A stretch of DNA of 64,000 nucleotides. Source: Thermohalobaculum xanthum (GTDB lineage: Bacteria > Pseudomonadota > Alphaproteobacteria > Rhodobacterales > Rhodobacteraceae). Of this stretch, positions 46,577 through 56,011 are shown piece by piece. The notes under the pieces are model-generated. The model worked only from the letters and a program-made list of their open reading frames with translations, made no database searches and had not been told where the DNA came from. The translations under genes were made by a program, and so were the position numbers. The stretch lies in the NCBI RefSeq assembly GCF_016623495.1, contig NZ_JAEHHL010000012.1, forward strand, positions 115,882 through 179,881. The letters run 5' to 3'. Position 1 is the first letter of the stretch. Each line of letters starts with the position of its first letter.

Positions 46577-47065
46577 TCAGTTCAGGCGCTTGCCGACCGC
46601 CTCGATCGACTCGCCGACCAGCACATCGGCCTTCTTGTCGGGCATGCGCTTCTTCATCACGTCCGCGGCAGCCGCGACCGCGACCTGCACCGCCCGGTTC
46701 CGGACCTCGGCGATGGCGCTGGCCTCGGCCATGGCGATCTGCTCGTCGGCCGAACGAAGGCGGCGATCCACGGCCTCCTTGATGTCAAGCTTCGCCCGCT
46801 CGGCGGCGCGCTCGGCTTCGAGCTTGGCGTGCTCGATGATCTCCGACGCCTGGCCCTCGACCTCGAGACGCTTGCGCTCGAACTCGGCGAAGGTCTTCTG
46901 GGCTTCCTCGCGCAGGCGGCGCGCCTGGTCGAGATCCGCACGGATGCGCTCGGACCGCGCATCCAGCGCGGCGCCAAGCTTACGGTGCACGCCGACATAG
47001 TAGAGGATGCCGAAGAAGAGGATGAAGCTGATCGCGACGACCAGATTGCTGTTCGCGTACCACAT
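46577..47065 (-). CDS. atpF: F0F1 ATP synthase subunit b
   Basis: A protein of 162 residues forming half of the peripheral stalk. One N-terminal helix (LVVAISFILFFGILYYVGV) is followed by a long charged coiled coil (ARSERIRADLDQARRLREEAQ...). It is the last gene of the leftward atpI-B-E-b'-b operon. The pair of unequal b-type genes is the alphaproteobacterial and photosynthetic form of the stator. Confidence 0.95.
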   Translation of the reverse strand: MWYANSNLVVAISFILFFGILYYVGVHRKLGAALDARSERIRADLDQARRLREEAQKTFAEFERKRLEVEGQASEIIEHAKLEAERAAERAKLDIKEAVDRRLRSADEQIAMAEASAIAEVRNRAVQVAVAAAADVMKKRMPDKKADVLVGESIEAVGKRLN

Positions 47066-47081
47066 TCCCTGTCGTCTCCCC

Positions 47082-47627
47082 TCAGGCCCGGGCCTTCACG
47101 GCGGATGCCACCGCCTTCGCGTCCTGCGCCTCGGGCAGCACCGCATCGATCAGCGCCCCGGCGGTATCGGTCGCGACAGTGATCACCGCCGCGGCCGCTT
47201 CGTCGCGGATCTCGCGAATGCGCTTCTCGGATTCAGCGGTGCGCGCCGAGATCTCGGCATCCGCCTTCGCCAGCGCCGCGTCGACCTGCGTCTGGATCTC
47301 GGCCCTGGTCTCGGCCGCGATCGCCTGCGCCTTCGACCGCGCCTCGGCGAGCGCCTGCTCGTAGGCCTTCTCGGCGTCCGCGGCGCGGCGCCGGAACTCC
47401 TCGGCCTTGTCGAGGTCGTCCGCGATCGCGTCGGCACGCTCTTCCAGCGTCTCCGAGATGCGCGGAAGGGCCACGCGCGACATCAGGTAGTAGAGCACGA
47501 CCAGCGCGACCGCGAGCCAGAAGATCTGGGTCGGCCAAGTCGCGAAGTCGAGTTGCGGCAGCCCGCCTGACGCATGCGGCTCGGCCGCTTCGTGGATGAG
47601 TTCGCCGACGGTCTCGGTCGCCATCAC
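47082..47627 (-). CDS. atpF2: F0F1 ATP synthase subunit b'
   Basis: A 181-residue b' subunit, the partner of b in the peripheral stalk. The membrane helix is WPTQIFWLAVALVVLYYLMS; PQLDFATWPTQIFWL is the b' signature before it. A long Ala/Glu-rich coiled coil follows. There are two adjacent ATG codons (47627 and 47624); the first is used. A hairpin lies between it and atpE. Confidence 0.95.
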   Translation of the reverse strand: MMATETVGELIHEAAEPHASGGLPQLDFATWPTQIFWLAVALVVLYYLMSRVALPRISETLEERADAIADDLDKAEEFRRRAADAEKAYEQALAEARSKAQAIAAETRAEIQTQVDAALAKADAEISARTAESEKRIREIRDEAAAAVITVATDTAGALIDAVLPEAQDAKAVASAVKARA

Positions 47628-47672
47628 GTTCTCCGCGAATTCGCTGCCCGGTTATTTCCGGGCCTTCTTCGA

Positions 47673-47696
47673 GCGGCCCCTCCAGCCAGGGGCCGC
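47673..47696 (-). other. Intercistronic stem-loop between atpE and the b' gene
   Basis: A perfect 9-bp stem (GCGGCCCCT / AGGGGCCGC, 6-base loop) sits between the atpE stop and the b' start. No T-run follows. It fits partial attenuation or 3' protection of the atpE message, which would help make the c subunit in excess. Confidence 0.5.
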
Positions 47697-47727
47697 TTCG
47701 GTTGTCCAGCCGAAGATCCCGGAGGGA

Positions 47728-47967
47728 TCAGACGGCGAAGAGCAGGAGCATCGCGACGACGAGGCCGAAGATGCCGAGCGCTTCGGCAAAGGCCATGCCG
47801 ATGAACAGCGTCGCCGTCTGCTCCTTCGCGGCGGCGGGGTTGCGCAGGGCGCCCGCCAGGAAGTTGCCGGCCACGTGGCCCACGCCGATGCCCGCGCCCG
47901 CCATGGCGAGACAGGCAAGACCGGCACCGATGTACTTGCCCAGGAGGGCCGCAGCTTCAGCTTCCAT
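47728..47967 (-). CDS. atpE: F0F1 ATP synthase subunit c
   Basis: A 79-residue two-helix hairpin that forms the c-ring. The proton-carrying carboxylate is E62 in [18 protein letters not shown]. The polar loop is RNPAAAKEQ. Size and sequence are typical for alphaproteobacteria. Confidence 0.97.
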   Translation of the reverse strand: MEAEAAALLGKYIGAGLACLAMAGAGIGVGHVAGNFLAGALRNPAAAKEQTATLFIGMAFAEALGIFGLVVAMLLLFAV

Positions 47968-48019
47968 GATCCTTACTCCTTGGTTTGGCTGAATTTCGGG
48001 GAACGTACGGGGCGAATCC

Positions 48020-48784
48020 TCAGTGCATGTGCAGAGCGTCGTGCAGATAGACGCAGGTGAGGATCGCGAAGACATAGGCCTGGATGAAGGCGACCAGGAA
48101 CTCGAAGGCCGTGAGGCCGACCATCGCCGCGAGCGGAACCACCGCCATCGGGCCCAGCCCGCCGGCGATCACCATCGCGAAAAGGCCGGCAAAGACCTTC
48201 AGAACCGCATGGCCCGCCAGCATGTTGGCGCCAAGACGGATCGAGTGGCTGACCGGCCGCACAAAGTAGGAGATGAGCTCGATCACGCAAAGGACCGGCC
48301 GCAGCCAGCCCGGCGCTTCCTGCGGCCAGAAGAAGGTCAGGAAATGCGCGCCATGCTTCATGAAGCCGATCACGGTCACCGTGATGAATACCGCCAGCGC
48401 CAGCGTCACCGTGACCGCGATATGCGCCGTGGGCGTGAACGACCCCGGGATCATGCCAAGCATGTTCGAGAAGAGGATGAAGGTGAACAGCGTGAAGATG
48501 TAGGGGAAGTACTTCATCGAGCCTTCGCCCGCGACCTCCTCGACCATCTGGCGCACGAAGCCGTAGAGAAGCTCGGCAACCGACTGCACCCGGGTCGGCA
48601 CCAGCGCGCGGCCCGAGGTTCCCCAGACCGTGAGCGCGGTGATGCCGAGGACGGAAATCGCCATCCAGAGGGTCGAGTTGGTGATCGAGAGGAGCTGAAC
48701 CTCCCCGCCGCCAAACAGCGGCTTGATCACGAACTGGTCCATCGGGTGGATGAAGCTCTGCTCACCGTGCTCTGCCGCCGCCAC
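48020..48784 (-). CDS. atpB: F0F1 ATP synthase subunit a
   Basis: A 254-residue membrane protein that forms the proton channel with the c-ring. [14 protein letters not shown] is the alphaproteobacterial N-terminus; I placed the start at GTG 48784 because AGGGCAGGAC lies just upstream. The essential Arg lies in [14 protein letters not shown]. Five to six helices are visible. The longer open frame upstream of 48784 overlaps atpI and is not coding. Confidence 0.94.
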   Translation of the reverse strand: MAAAEHGEQSFIHPMDQFVIKPLFGGGEVQLLSITNSTLWMAISVLGITALTVWGTSGRALVPTRVQSVAELLYGFVRQMVEEVAGEGSMKYFPYIFTLFTFILFSNMLGMIPGSFTPTAHIAVTVTLALAVFITVTVIGFMKHGAHFLTFFWPQEAPGWLRPVLCVIELISYFVRPVSHSIRLGANMLAGHAVLKVFAGLFAMVIAGGLGPMAVVPLAAMVGLTAFEFLVAFIQAYVFAILTCVYLHDALHMH

Positions 48785-48810
48785 GTCCTGCCCTCGCGTC
48801 TGTTCCCCGA

Positions 48811-49164
48811 TCAGGGGGTTGGGTTCTCGTGCTTCGAAGGCGCGCCCTTGGACGAGCTCGCCTCCTGCTTCCGCCTGATCTCCTCGGCCGAGCGAAGCAT
48901 CGTCTTCACCCCGGCCGCGAAGCCCAGAATTCCAAACACGATCAGAAACAGGGGCAATGTTCCCGCGAGGCGGTCGATCCCCCATCCGATCGCGGCGCCG
49001 ATGAACACACCGACCACCAGTTCGGTCACCATGCGCCACGCGATCGAGGCAGCACGGATCTCGCCCTCGGCCCGGCCCGACTTCGGACGCTGTGCACTAC
49101 GCGCCGCATCGATCCGGCCGCCCAGATCGTCGAGAGCGCTCCCACGATCTTTCGGCACGCCCAT
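48811..49164 (-). CDS. atpI: AtpI/AtpZ family protein of the ATP synthase operon
   Basis: A 117-residue protein with two helices ([39 protein letters not shown]), first gene in the F0 operon. Such proteins aid c-ring assembly or divalent cation supply. GAGGAG precedes ATG 49164, and this start matches the family N-terminus; a longer frame exists but is unsupported. Confidence 0.92.
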   Translation of the reverse strand: MGVPKDRGSALDDLGGRIDAARSAQRPKSGRAEGEIRAASIAWRMVTELVVGVFIGAAIGWGIDRLAGTLPLFLIVFGILGFAAGVKTMLRSAEEIRRKQEASSSKGAPSKHENPTP

Positions 49165-49269
49165 CGGCGGCTCCTCGCATGACACCAGCGCCGGAGCGTC
49201 GAGCCCGGCGAAGTTGCGGCGGACATTACGGAGGGGTCTGTCCTGAGTCAAGCCGCGTCTCGTCTCGGC

Positions 49270-49315
49270 TCTAACCCTATAAAATATTGAAATATCTCGT
49301 ATTTCTGATCATGCG
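49270..49315 (-). promoter_or_regulatory. AT-rich segment, likely promoter region of the atp operon
   Basis: A block of A/T (TATAAAATATTGAAATAT on the plus strand) stands out in this GC-rich DNA, 110-150 bases upstream of atpI. It would carry the leftward atp promoter, but exact -35/-10 boxes cannot be fixed by eye. The rest of the 274-base gap to smc shows nothing else. Confidence 0.4.
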
Positions 49316-49438
49316 ACCGGACGGCGCACCGGATCTGGCACGGCTTGCGAGGGCACCTCGCGCCAACAATGACAGGCGCGGAAGCTGCCGGGTGGTTTGC
49401 TGGTCGCCGCTTGGCTGCGGATCGGGCTTTGGTGGCGG

Positions 49439-52400
49439 TCAGGCGTCGACCATCTCGGCCGCGCGCGCCAGGTCGACGGAAACGAGCTGGCTGACGCCCT
49501 TTTCCACCATCGTGACACCGAACAGCCGGTCCATCCGGCTCATCGTGATCGCATGGTGGGTGATGATCAGGAAACGCGTCGTCGTGACCCGGCACATCTC
49601 GTCCAAGAGGTCGCAGAAGCGGCTCACATTCGAATCGTCGAGCGGCGCGTCCACCTCGTCGAGGACACAGATCGGCGCGGGGTTCGACAGGAACACCGCG
49701 AAGATCAGGCTCAGCGCGGTCAGGGTCTGCTCGCCGCCGGAGAGGAGCGACAGCGTCGAGAGCTTCTTGCCCGGCGGCTGGCAGAGGATCTCAAGCCCCG
49801 CATCCAGCGGATCGTCCGACTCGACCATGACCAGCCTGGCCTCGCCACCACCGAAGAGATGCCGGAACAGGCGCGCGAACTTCTCGTTGACGCTGTCGAA
49901 GGCTTTGACGATCCGCTCGCGTCCCTCGCGGTTGAGCTCCGCGATGCCGCCGCGCAGCTTGGAGATGGCCGCGTCGAGATCCGCCTTCTCCTGGGCGAGG
50001 TTGTCGCGCTCGGCGGCGACCTCGCGCGCGTCTTCCTCGGCCCGCAGGTTGACGGCTCCCAGCGCGTCGCGCTGGCGGCGCAGCCGAGCGACATCGGTCT
50101 CGGCCGCCATCACCGGCGGCAGGTTCTCGACCTCGGCAAGCTCCGCCGCGAGCGCCTCGGGTTCGATCTCGAGGTCCTCTCGGATCCGCGCGGATGTCTC
50201 CTCCACCTTCTCGCCGGCGCCCTCCAGCACAGCCTGCAGGCGCGCGCGTGCCTCACGCCGGTCCGAGGCCGCCCGTTCGGCCTCGCGCTCGGTCGCTTCG
50301 GCACGACGCAGCGCGGTCTCGGCCGCGGAGAGTTTGTCGGAGGCCGCGCGCCGGCGGGTTTCCGCCGTCTCGATCTCGTCCATCAGGCGCTCGGCCTTGG
50401 CGACGATCTCGTCCGGCAGCGCATCCGCGCCCTTGCGCGCCTCGGCCGTCTCGGCACCACGCCGGTCAAGATCGGCAAGCCGGGACGAGGCATTGTCGAG
50501 GCGATCCTGCCAGCCCTTCCGCTCGCGGGCGATCTCGGCCAGCCGCTTCTCGCGCGCCAGCGCCTCGCGCCGGATCTCGTCCGCCCGCCCGCGCGCCGCC
50601 AGCATCGCGGTCCGTGCCAGATCCACCTCGCCGCGCTGGCGTTCGACTGCGGCGCGGGCCTCGCCGACATCGTCGAGCTCCGCGACCGCGCCCTCGGCCT
50701 CGGCCAGCGCCTCGGCGGCTGCCGTCATCTCGTCGCGCCGCGCCGCGAGGCTGCCGCGCTGTGTCTCGAGCCGACCGCGCCGCATCTCGAGATCGGCTTC
50801 AGCCTTCGACATCGCCCGCGCGGTCTCGGCCACCGACTGGTCCGCGGCCCGGCGGCGCGAGCGCGTGTCCTGCTCGGCGCGCGCTGCAGCGTCGAGCGCC
50901 TCGCGCGCCCCGGCATGAGCGGCCCGTGCCTCGTCACGCGCCGCCCGGGCTTCGGCCTCGGCCTCGCGCAGTGCCGCGAGGCGGTTCTTCTGTTGCAGGC
51001 GCAGCGCTGCCGCCGAGGGAGCATCCTCGGCGCGCTGGCAATAACCATCCCAGCGCCAGAGGTCGCCTTCGCGACTGACGAGCCGCTGGCCGGGCGCGAG
51101 CAGCGGCTGGAGCCGCGCGCCCTCGGCCCGATCGACGACGCCGACATGCTGCAGCCGGCGCGACAGTTCGGCCGGCGCCTTGACGTGCGGGGCGATCGGC
51201 GCGGCCCCGGCCGGAAGCGGCCCGGGCGCGGGATAAGGATCGAGCGCCAGCCATCCCGTCGCCCCGGCATCCGCCACCGACGAGGCGCGAAGGTCGTCGC
51301 CGAGCGCGGCACCGAGCGCCGCCTCGAAGCCCGCGGCGACGCTTACCTGATCGAGCAGTTGCGCGCCGTCGCCACGATCGCGCGCCAGCAGCCGCTCCAG
51401 CCCCTGCACTTCGGCCGACAGTGCCGAGAGGGCGCCCTCGGTCTCGGACGCCTGACCGCGAGCCTCGCTTTCCGCCGATTGTGCGGATGCGCGCCGCGCC
51501 TCCGCCGCCTCGAGCGCCGCCTCAGCCTCCTCGGCCGCCGCACGAGCCCTGGCCTCGGCCTCGACCGCCTGCGCCAGCACCGTCTCGGCGGCATCGATCT
51601 CGGCGGCGAGAGCGGCTTCCGCGGCCTCGGCGCGCTCGATCTCGGCCAGAAGGCGCGCCTGGTTCCCACGGGCCTCGGCAAGCCGGCGCTCGGCCGCCGC
51701 CGCGCGGGCCGCGAGGCGCGCCGCCTCCTCCGTCAGCCGGTCGAGGACGGTTTCCTGCTGCGCGAGCTTCTCGCCCGCCGCGCGCGCGGCCTCCGACACC
51801 TGCGCCTGCAGAGCATCATGCCCCTCATGCGCGGCCGACAGCTCGGTTTCTTCCTCGGTCAGCCGCCCGATGGTGGCATGCGCGTCGCGCCCCAGCGTCT
51901 CCTCGCGCTCGCGGTCAGCGGCGATCTGGCGCGCGAGGGCGGCAAGCCGCTCGATCTCGGCCCGTGCCCGGGCTTCCTCCTCGGCCAGCCGGTCGCGCTC
52001 GATGCTCAGGCGCTGATGGACCGCCGCTGCGATCGCCTCCTCCTCGCGCAGGGGGGGCAGCGCTTCCTCGGCCTCCTCGCGCGTGCGGCGCGCGGCCGAG
52101 ACCTCGGTCTCCGCCCGCGCGGCGGCGCGCACGCCTTCGGCAAGCTCGTCCTCGGCCTTGCGGCGTGCCGATTCCGCCTGCTGCCAGCGCAGGTAAAGCA
52201 GGACCGCCTCGGCGCGGCGCAGTTCCCCGGCGATCTCGCGATAACGCTTGGCCTGAGCGGCCTGGCGCTCGAGGCTGCGAAGCTGGGTCTCCAGCCCCTC
52301 GAGGACATCCTCGACGCGGGCAAGGTTCTGCTCGGCCCCGTTGAGCTTGAGCTCCGCCTCGTGGCGACGCTGATAGAGCCCCGAGATCCCCGCCGCTTCC

Positions 52401-52894
52401 TCGAGGATACGGCGCCGCGCCTTTGGCTTGGCATTGATGAGTTCGCTGATCTGGCCCTGGCGCACCAGTGCCGGGCTATGGGCGCCGGTCGAGGCGTCCG
52501 CGAACAGCATCTGGACATCGCGCGCGCGGACGTTCTTGCCGTTGAGCGTGTAGGCCGAACCGATGTCCCGGGTGATCCGGCGGCTGATCTCGAGGGAATC
52601 GCTGTGGTTGAACGTCGCCGGCGCGAGGCGGTCCGTGTTGTCGATCACAAGGTCGACCGAGGCCGAGTTGCGCGCCGGGCGCGAGGCGGTCCCGGCGAAG
52701 ATCACGTCTTCCATGCCGTCGCCGCGCATCGCCTTGGCGCGGTTCTCGCCCATGACCCAGCGCAGCGCTTCGAGCAGGTTCGACTTGCCACAGCCGTTCG
52801 GGCCGACGACGCCCGTCAGCCCGTCACGAATGACGAGCTCGGTCGGGTCGACGAAGGACTTGAAGCCCTGAAGCCTGAGTCGGGTAAACTGCAC
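49439..52894 (-). CDS. smc: Chromosome segregation protein SMC
   Basis: A 1151-residue SMC ATPase that organises and segregates the chromosome. The Walker A is GPNGCGKSN at residues 31-39. Two long Ala/Glu/Arg coiled-coil arms surround a hinge near residues 500-600 (LDQVSVAAGFEAALGAALGD). The C-terminal half-site has LSGGEQTLTALSLIFAVF and CVLDEVDAPLDDSNV. Length and order are those of bacterial SMC. The ScpA/B partners are not in this window. Confidence 0.97.
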   Translation of the reverse strand: MQFTRLRLQGFKSFVDPTELVIRDGLTGVVGPNGCGKSNLLEALRWVMGENRAKAMRGDGMEDVIFAGTASRPARNSASVDLVIDNTDRLAPATFNHSDSLEISRRITRDIGSAYTLNGKNVRARDVQMLFADASTGAHSPALVRQGQISELINAKPKARRRILEEAAGISGLYQRRHEAELKLNGAEQNLARVEDVLEGLETQLRSLERQAAQAKRYREIAGELRRAEAVLLYLRWQQAESARRKAEDELAEGVRAAARAETEVSAARRTREEAEEALPPLREEEAIAAAVHQRLSIERDRLAEEEARARAEIERLAALARQIAADREREETLGRDAHATIGRLTEEETELSAAHEGHDALQAQVSEAARAAGEKLAQQETVLDRLTEEAARLAARAAAAERRLAEARGNQARLLAEIERAEAAEAALAAEIDAAETVLAQAVEAEARARAAAEEAEAALEAAEARRASAQSAESEARGQASETEGALSALSAEVQGLERLLARDRGDGAQLLDQVSVAAGFEAALGAALGDDLRASSVADAGATGWLALDPYPAPGPLPAGAAPIAPHVKAPAELSRRLQHVGVVDRAEGARLQPLLAPGQRLVSREGDLWRWDGYCQRAEDAPSAAALRLQQKNRLAALREAEAEARAARDEARAAHAGAREALDAAARAEQDTRSRRRAADQSVAETARAMSKAEADLEMRRGRLETQRGSLAARRDEMTAAAEALAEAEGAVAELDDVGEARAAVERQRGEVDLARTAMLAARGRADEIRREALAREKRLAEIARERKGWQDRLDNASSRLADLDRRGAETAEARKGADALPDEIVAKAERLMDEIETAETRRRAASDKLSAAETALRRAEATEREAERAASDRREARARLQAVLEGAGEKVEETSARIREDLEIEPEALAAELAEVENLPPVMAAETDVARLRRQRDALGAVNLRAEEDAREVAAERDNLAQEKADLDAAISKLRGGIAELNREGRERIVKAFDSVNEKFARLFRHLFGGGEARLVMVESDDPLDAGLEILCQPPGKKLSTLSLLSGGEQTLTALSLIFAVFLSNPAPICVLDEVDAPLDDSNVSRFCDLLDEMCRVTTTRFLIITHHAITMSRMDRLFGVTMVEKGVSQLVSVDLARAAEMVDA

Positions 52895-53015
52895 GCGGCC
52901 TGCCTCTGCCGTTTGTTATCGCGCAATCGTGGGCGAGTCGCCCGCGCCTGTCAATGCGCGACCGCGCGATCTGGGGGGTATCCGCACAGCCGACACTAGA
53001 TCTAGAGACAGCTCG

Positions 53016-53888
53016 TTACTCGCGATCCGCCAGGAGCATCAAGCGCAGCGCTTCGGCCGCGGCGGAGATCCCGCGCCCGGCCGGGGTCACGAGATGATAG
53101 CCCCGCCCCGTGGCGAAGGCTGTGCCCGGCAAGGGGACCAGCCGGCCCGACGCGATCTCGCCCGCCAGCAGGCCGGGTGACCCGAGCGCCACCCCCTTGC
53201 CCTGGACGGCCGCGTCGATCGCGCGGACATAGCTGCCGAGACCAAGTACCGGCGTGGCCTCGAATTCCGTCCCCGGCGACTGCGCCAGCCAAACGCCCCA
53301 GTTCACCCAGTCGGGGCCCTGCCGCTCGTAGTCGAGGAGCGGGCCTCGCCGCGCATCCGAGACCCGTCCCGGCGCCACGAGGGGCACCAATACCTCGGCA
53401 AAGAGCGGCGTCCCGTCCCATCCGGGCGGCGGCGCGAGACCATAGTGCACCGCCATCGAAACGGATGCGTCGAGCTGATCCTCCGTGCGGTCCGACGACA
53501 CGAGCCGGACGGGCGCCGCATCGGCGCCAAGCTGGTACTCGGTGATGCGCGGCCCCAGCCAGTAATGCGAGACCGCGACATTCGCGGCGACCGTCACCGA
53601 GGCCGTCCCGGCATCCGCCACGGCAGCGCAGGCCGCCGAAAGATAGTCGAGCGCCTCCGCGGTTCTTGCATGTAGAAGCCGCCCCTCGGCGGTCAGCGTG
53701 ACGGCCCGGCCGCGGCGATGGAAGAGAGGCGCGCCAAGCCGTTCCTCAAGCGCCTTCACGCGCTTGCTGACGGCCGCCTGCGTCACGTTGAGCTCGCCCG
53801 CCGCTGCGGTGAACCCGCCCCGCCGCGCCGCGGCCTCGAAGAACAGGAGGGCATCGAGCGGAGGAAGAGCGCGGCGAAGATTTTTCAT
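53016..53888 (-). CDS. LysR-type transcriptional regulator (GcvA-like)
   Basis: A protein of about 290 residues from ATG 53888 (TTG 53924 is an in-frame alternative). The winged helix is LPPLDALLFFEAAARRGGFTAAAGELNVTQAAVSKRVKALEERLGAPLF, the standard LysR N-terminus. The C-terminal co-inducer domain follows. It is divergent from the M24 gene, 110 bases away, so it most likely regulates that gene and itself. Confidence 0.92.
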   Translation of the reverse strand: MKNLRRALPPLDALLFFEAAARRGGFTAAAGELNVTQAAVSKRVKALEERLGAPLFHRRGRAVTLTAEGRLLHARTAEALDYLSAACAAVADAGTASVTVAANVAVSHYWLGPRITEYQLGADAAPVRLVSSDRTEDQLDASVSMAVHYGLAPPPGWDGTPLFAEVLVPLVAPGRVSDARRGPLLDYERQGPDWVNWGVWLAQSPGTEFEATPVLGLGSYVRAIDAAVQGKGVALGSPGLLAGEIASGRLVPLPGTAFATGRGYHLVTPAGRGISAAAEALRLMLLADRE

Positions 53889-53904
53889 AACCTGAAGGAA
53901 TGTT

Positions 53905-53940
53905 TTTTCCGGAAAATTTGTCAAGTCGTCGCGATATCGC
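53905..53940. promoter_or_regulatory. Palindromes between lysR and the M24 gene, candidate LysR operator
   Basis: Two perfect palindromes lie in the divergent gap: TTTTCCGGAAAA at 53905-53916 and GCGATATCGC at 53931-53940. LysR sites are often T-N11-A dyads at such positions. Which of them binds the regulator is not decidable by eye. Confidence 0.4.
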
Positions 53941-53998
53941 GGCTTGTGCTAATCAATCGCCCAGCTTTGACGAACTTGCGTCATGAACGAGGGTGACC

Positions 53999-55255
53999 AT
54001 GGCTGAACTCGATTGGCACGCCGAGCGCTCGGACCTCGCGGGGATCGCGCTTCTCGATCGCGCGCCCCAGGACGAGGGGATTAACCTTGTCGCGGTGCGC
54101 GCGTGGCGGATCGGGCGTGTGCGCTCCGAGATGGCGCGGCGCGGCATCGCGGCGTGCATCCTCACCGACCCGGTGAACATCCGCTACGCCACCGGCACGC
54201 GGAACATGCAGATCTTCACGGCGCGAAACGCTCCCTCGCGCTATCTGCTCCTGACCGCGGACGCGGCCATTCTCCACGAGTTCACGGGCTGCATGCACCT
54301 CGCGGACGGGTTCGAGACGATCACCGATGTCCGCCCGGCGATGACCGCGAGCTTCGTCGCCGCCGGTGAGAAGATCGCCGAGCGCGAGGCAGCCTGGGCC
54401 CGCGAGATGGCGGCAACCCTGCGCGAGACGGTCGGCCCCGGCGTTACGGTCGGCATGGAACGGCTGAACGCCGGGGCAACGATCGCGCTGGCCGCCGAGG
54501 GCTTCCGCCTTGTCGATGCACAGGCCCCGGTCGAGATGGCCCGCGCCATCAAGTCGGCCGAGGAGATGAAATGCGTGAATGCGAGCCTCCGCGCGACCGA
54601 GATCGGCGTCGCACGGCTGCGCGCCGCGATCCGGCCCGGCATCTCCGAGAACGCGCTGTGGTCCGTGCTCCATCAGGCGGTGATCGCGCAGAACGGCGAT
54701 TACTGCGAGACGCGGCTGCTCTCGTCAGGGGGCCGGACCAACCCCTGGTTCCAGGAGACGGGCGTGAAGGTGATCGAGGACGGCGAGCTCATCGCGCTCG
54801 ACACCGACGTGGTCGGATGCCACGGATACTACTCGGACTTCTCGCGGACGTTCCATTGCGGCCCGTCCCGGCCCACGGCCCGGCAGCGCGAACTCTACAA
54901 GGTCGCGTACGAGCAGGTGCACCACAACATGGGCATCCTGCAGCCGGGCATGACCTTTCGCGACTATGCCGAACGGGCCTGGGCAATCCCCGAGAAATAC
55001 TTCGCGAACCGCTATTACCTCTCGGCCCATGGCTGCGGGATGACCGGGGAATACCCCTATCTCTACCATCGCGCCGACTTCCCCGATGCCGGGTACGACG
55101 GCGTGATCGAGCCCGGCATGACGATCTGCGTCGAGAGCTATATCGGCGAGGAAGGCGGGTCCGAGGGCGTGAAGCTCGAACAGCAGGTATTGATCACCCA
55201 GACCGGCATCGAGGTGCTGAGCCGCTTCCCCTTCGAGGCGGAACTGCTGCGCTGA
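53999..55255 (+). CDS. M24 family metallopeptidase-fold protein, DddP-like
   Basis: A 418-residue pita-bread fold protein. Candidate metal ligands are D268 and D270 in ALDTDVVG, D280 in YYSDFSRTF, H344 in LSAHGCGM, E379 in CVESYIGE and E394 in VKLEQQVL. This spacing equals that of the six ion ligands of the DMSP lyase DddP as I recall them (D295, D297, D307, H371, E406, E421). The RlDddP catalytic Asp377 corresponds to G350 here (MTGEYP). So DMSP cleavage is doubtful, and a peptidase or other hydrolase role is possible. ATG 53999 has GAGGGTG upstream. The gene is divergent from lysR. Confidence 0.82.
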   Translation: MAELDWHAERSDLAGIALLDRAPQDEGINLVAVRAWRIGRVRSEMARRGIAACILTDPVNIRYATGTRNMQIFTARNAPSRYLLLTADAAILHEFTGCMHLADGFETITDVRPAMTASFVAAGEKIAEREAAWAREMAATLRETVGPGVTVGMERLNAGATIALAAEGFRLVDAQAPVEMARAIKSAEEMKCVNASLRATEIGVARLRAAIRPGISENALWSVLHQAVIAQNGDYCETRLLSSGGRTNPWFQETGVKVIEDGELIALDTDVVGCHGYYSDFSRTFHCGPSRPTARQRELYKVAYEQVHHNMGILQPGMTFRDYAERAWAIPEKYFANRYYLSAHGCGMTGEYPYLYHRADFPDAGYDGVIEPGMTICVESYIGEEGGSEGVKLEQQVLITQTGIEVLSRFPFEAELLR

Positions 55256-55301
55256 CAGCACCGCGCCGTCTCTCGGGACGGCGCGGCGCTTGGCGCAGGC
55301 G

Positions 55302-55907
55302 TCAGAGGTGCTTGTCGAGCAGCGCCGAGAACTCCTCGGCCGACAGGTTGCCGGTGTGCTTCTCGCCGTTGATCAGGAAGCTGGGGGTCGAACGCACGTC
55401 ATCCGCCGTGGCGAAGTTCTGGTACCGCTCGATCAGCGCCTTGGCATAGTCCTGGTCCGACAGGCAGGCATTGATCGCTTCGGCCGACAGGCCGTTGAGC
55501 CGTCCGATCTTCTGGATCTCGGCGGCGATGTCCTGGGAACGGCTCCACTGGTCCTGCTTCTTCAGGAACTGGTCTGCCATCGGGTAGAAGCCCGCCTCAC
55601 CGCCGCAGCGCGCCACCATCGAGGCCCACAGACCATATCGATCGAAATAGACCTCGCGCAGGATGAACCGCACCTTGCCGGTGTCGACATAGGCCTTCTT
55701 GATCTCGGGCCAGGTGTTGACGTGGAAGGCCGCGCAGTGCGGGCAGGTGAACGACGCGTATTCGATCACCGTCACGGGCGCGTCGTCGGCACCGAGCGCG
55801 ACGTCCTCCATGTAAGGCTCGGCCGCTGCAGCGCGTGGCAGCGCTAGGACGAGCATGCTCGCGGTGGCGGCCGTCATGACGTCGCGGCGGCTCGGGCGGT
55901 GGGGCAT
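55302..55907 (-). CDS. DsbA-family thiol:disulfide protein, exported
   Basis: A 201-residue protein with a Tat-like signal (SRRDVMTAATASMLVLALP) and a thioredoxin-fold mature part. The active-site CPHC is C55-C58 in ASFTCPHCAAF, with the cis-Pro loop STPSFLING and an inserted helical domain. It is expected to oxidise or isomerise disulfides in the periplasm. It lies leftward with the DUF721 gene in an arrangement common in Rhodobacterales. Confidence 0.92.
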   Translation of the reverse strand: MPHRPSRRDVMTAATASMLVLALPRAAAAEPYMEDVALGADDAPVTVIEYASFTCPHCAAFHVNTWPEIKKAYVDTGKVRFILREVYFDRYGLWASMVARCGGEAGFYPMADQFLKKQDQWSRSQDIAAEIQKIGRLNGLSAEAINACLSDQDYAKALIERYQNFATADDVRSTPSFLINGEKHTGNLSAEEFSALLDKHL

Positions 55908-56011
55908 CGATCACTCCTCGGTGCGTCTGTATCGCGCGCGCCCCGTCCCGGGGCCCGGATGTCATCTCGCGACATAGGCGAGCGCATCCGCAATGTCACG
56001 TCAAAGGCTTG

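Noticed and set aside
49397..52999. A very long open frame on the plus strand opposite smc.
   Set aside because: It mirrors the codon structure of smc, which has full family motifs. The antisense product is low-complexity Arg/Gly/Leu and has no ribosome site.
53999..55255. Naming this gene dddP.
   Set aside because: The ion-ligand spacing fits, but the catalytic Asp position is Gly and no other DMSP gene is nearby.
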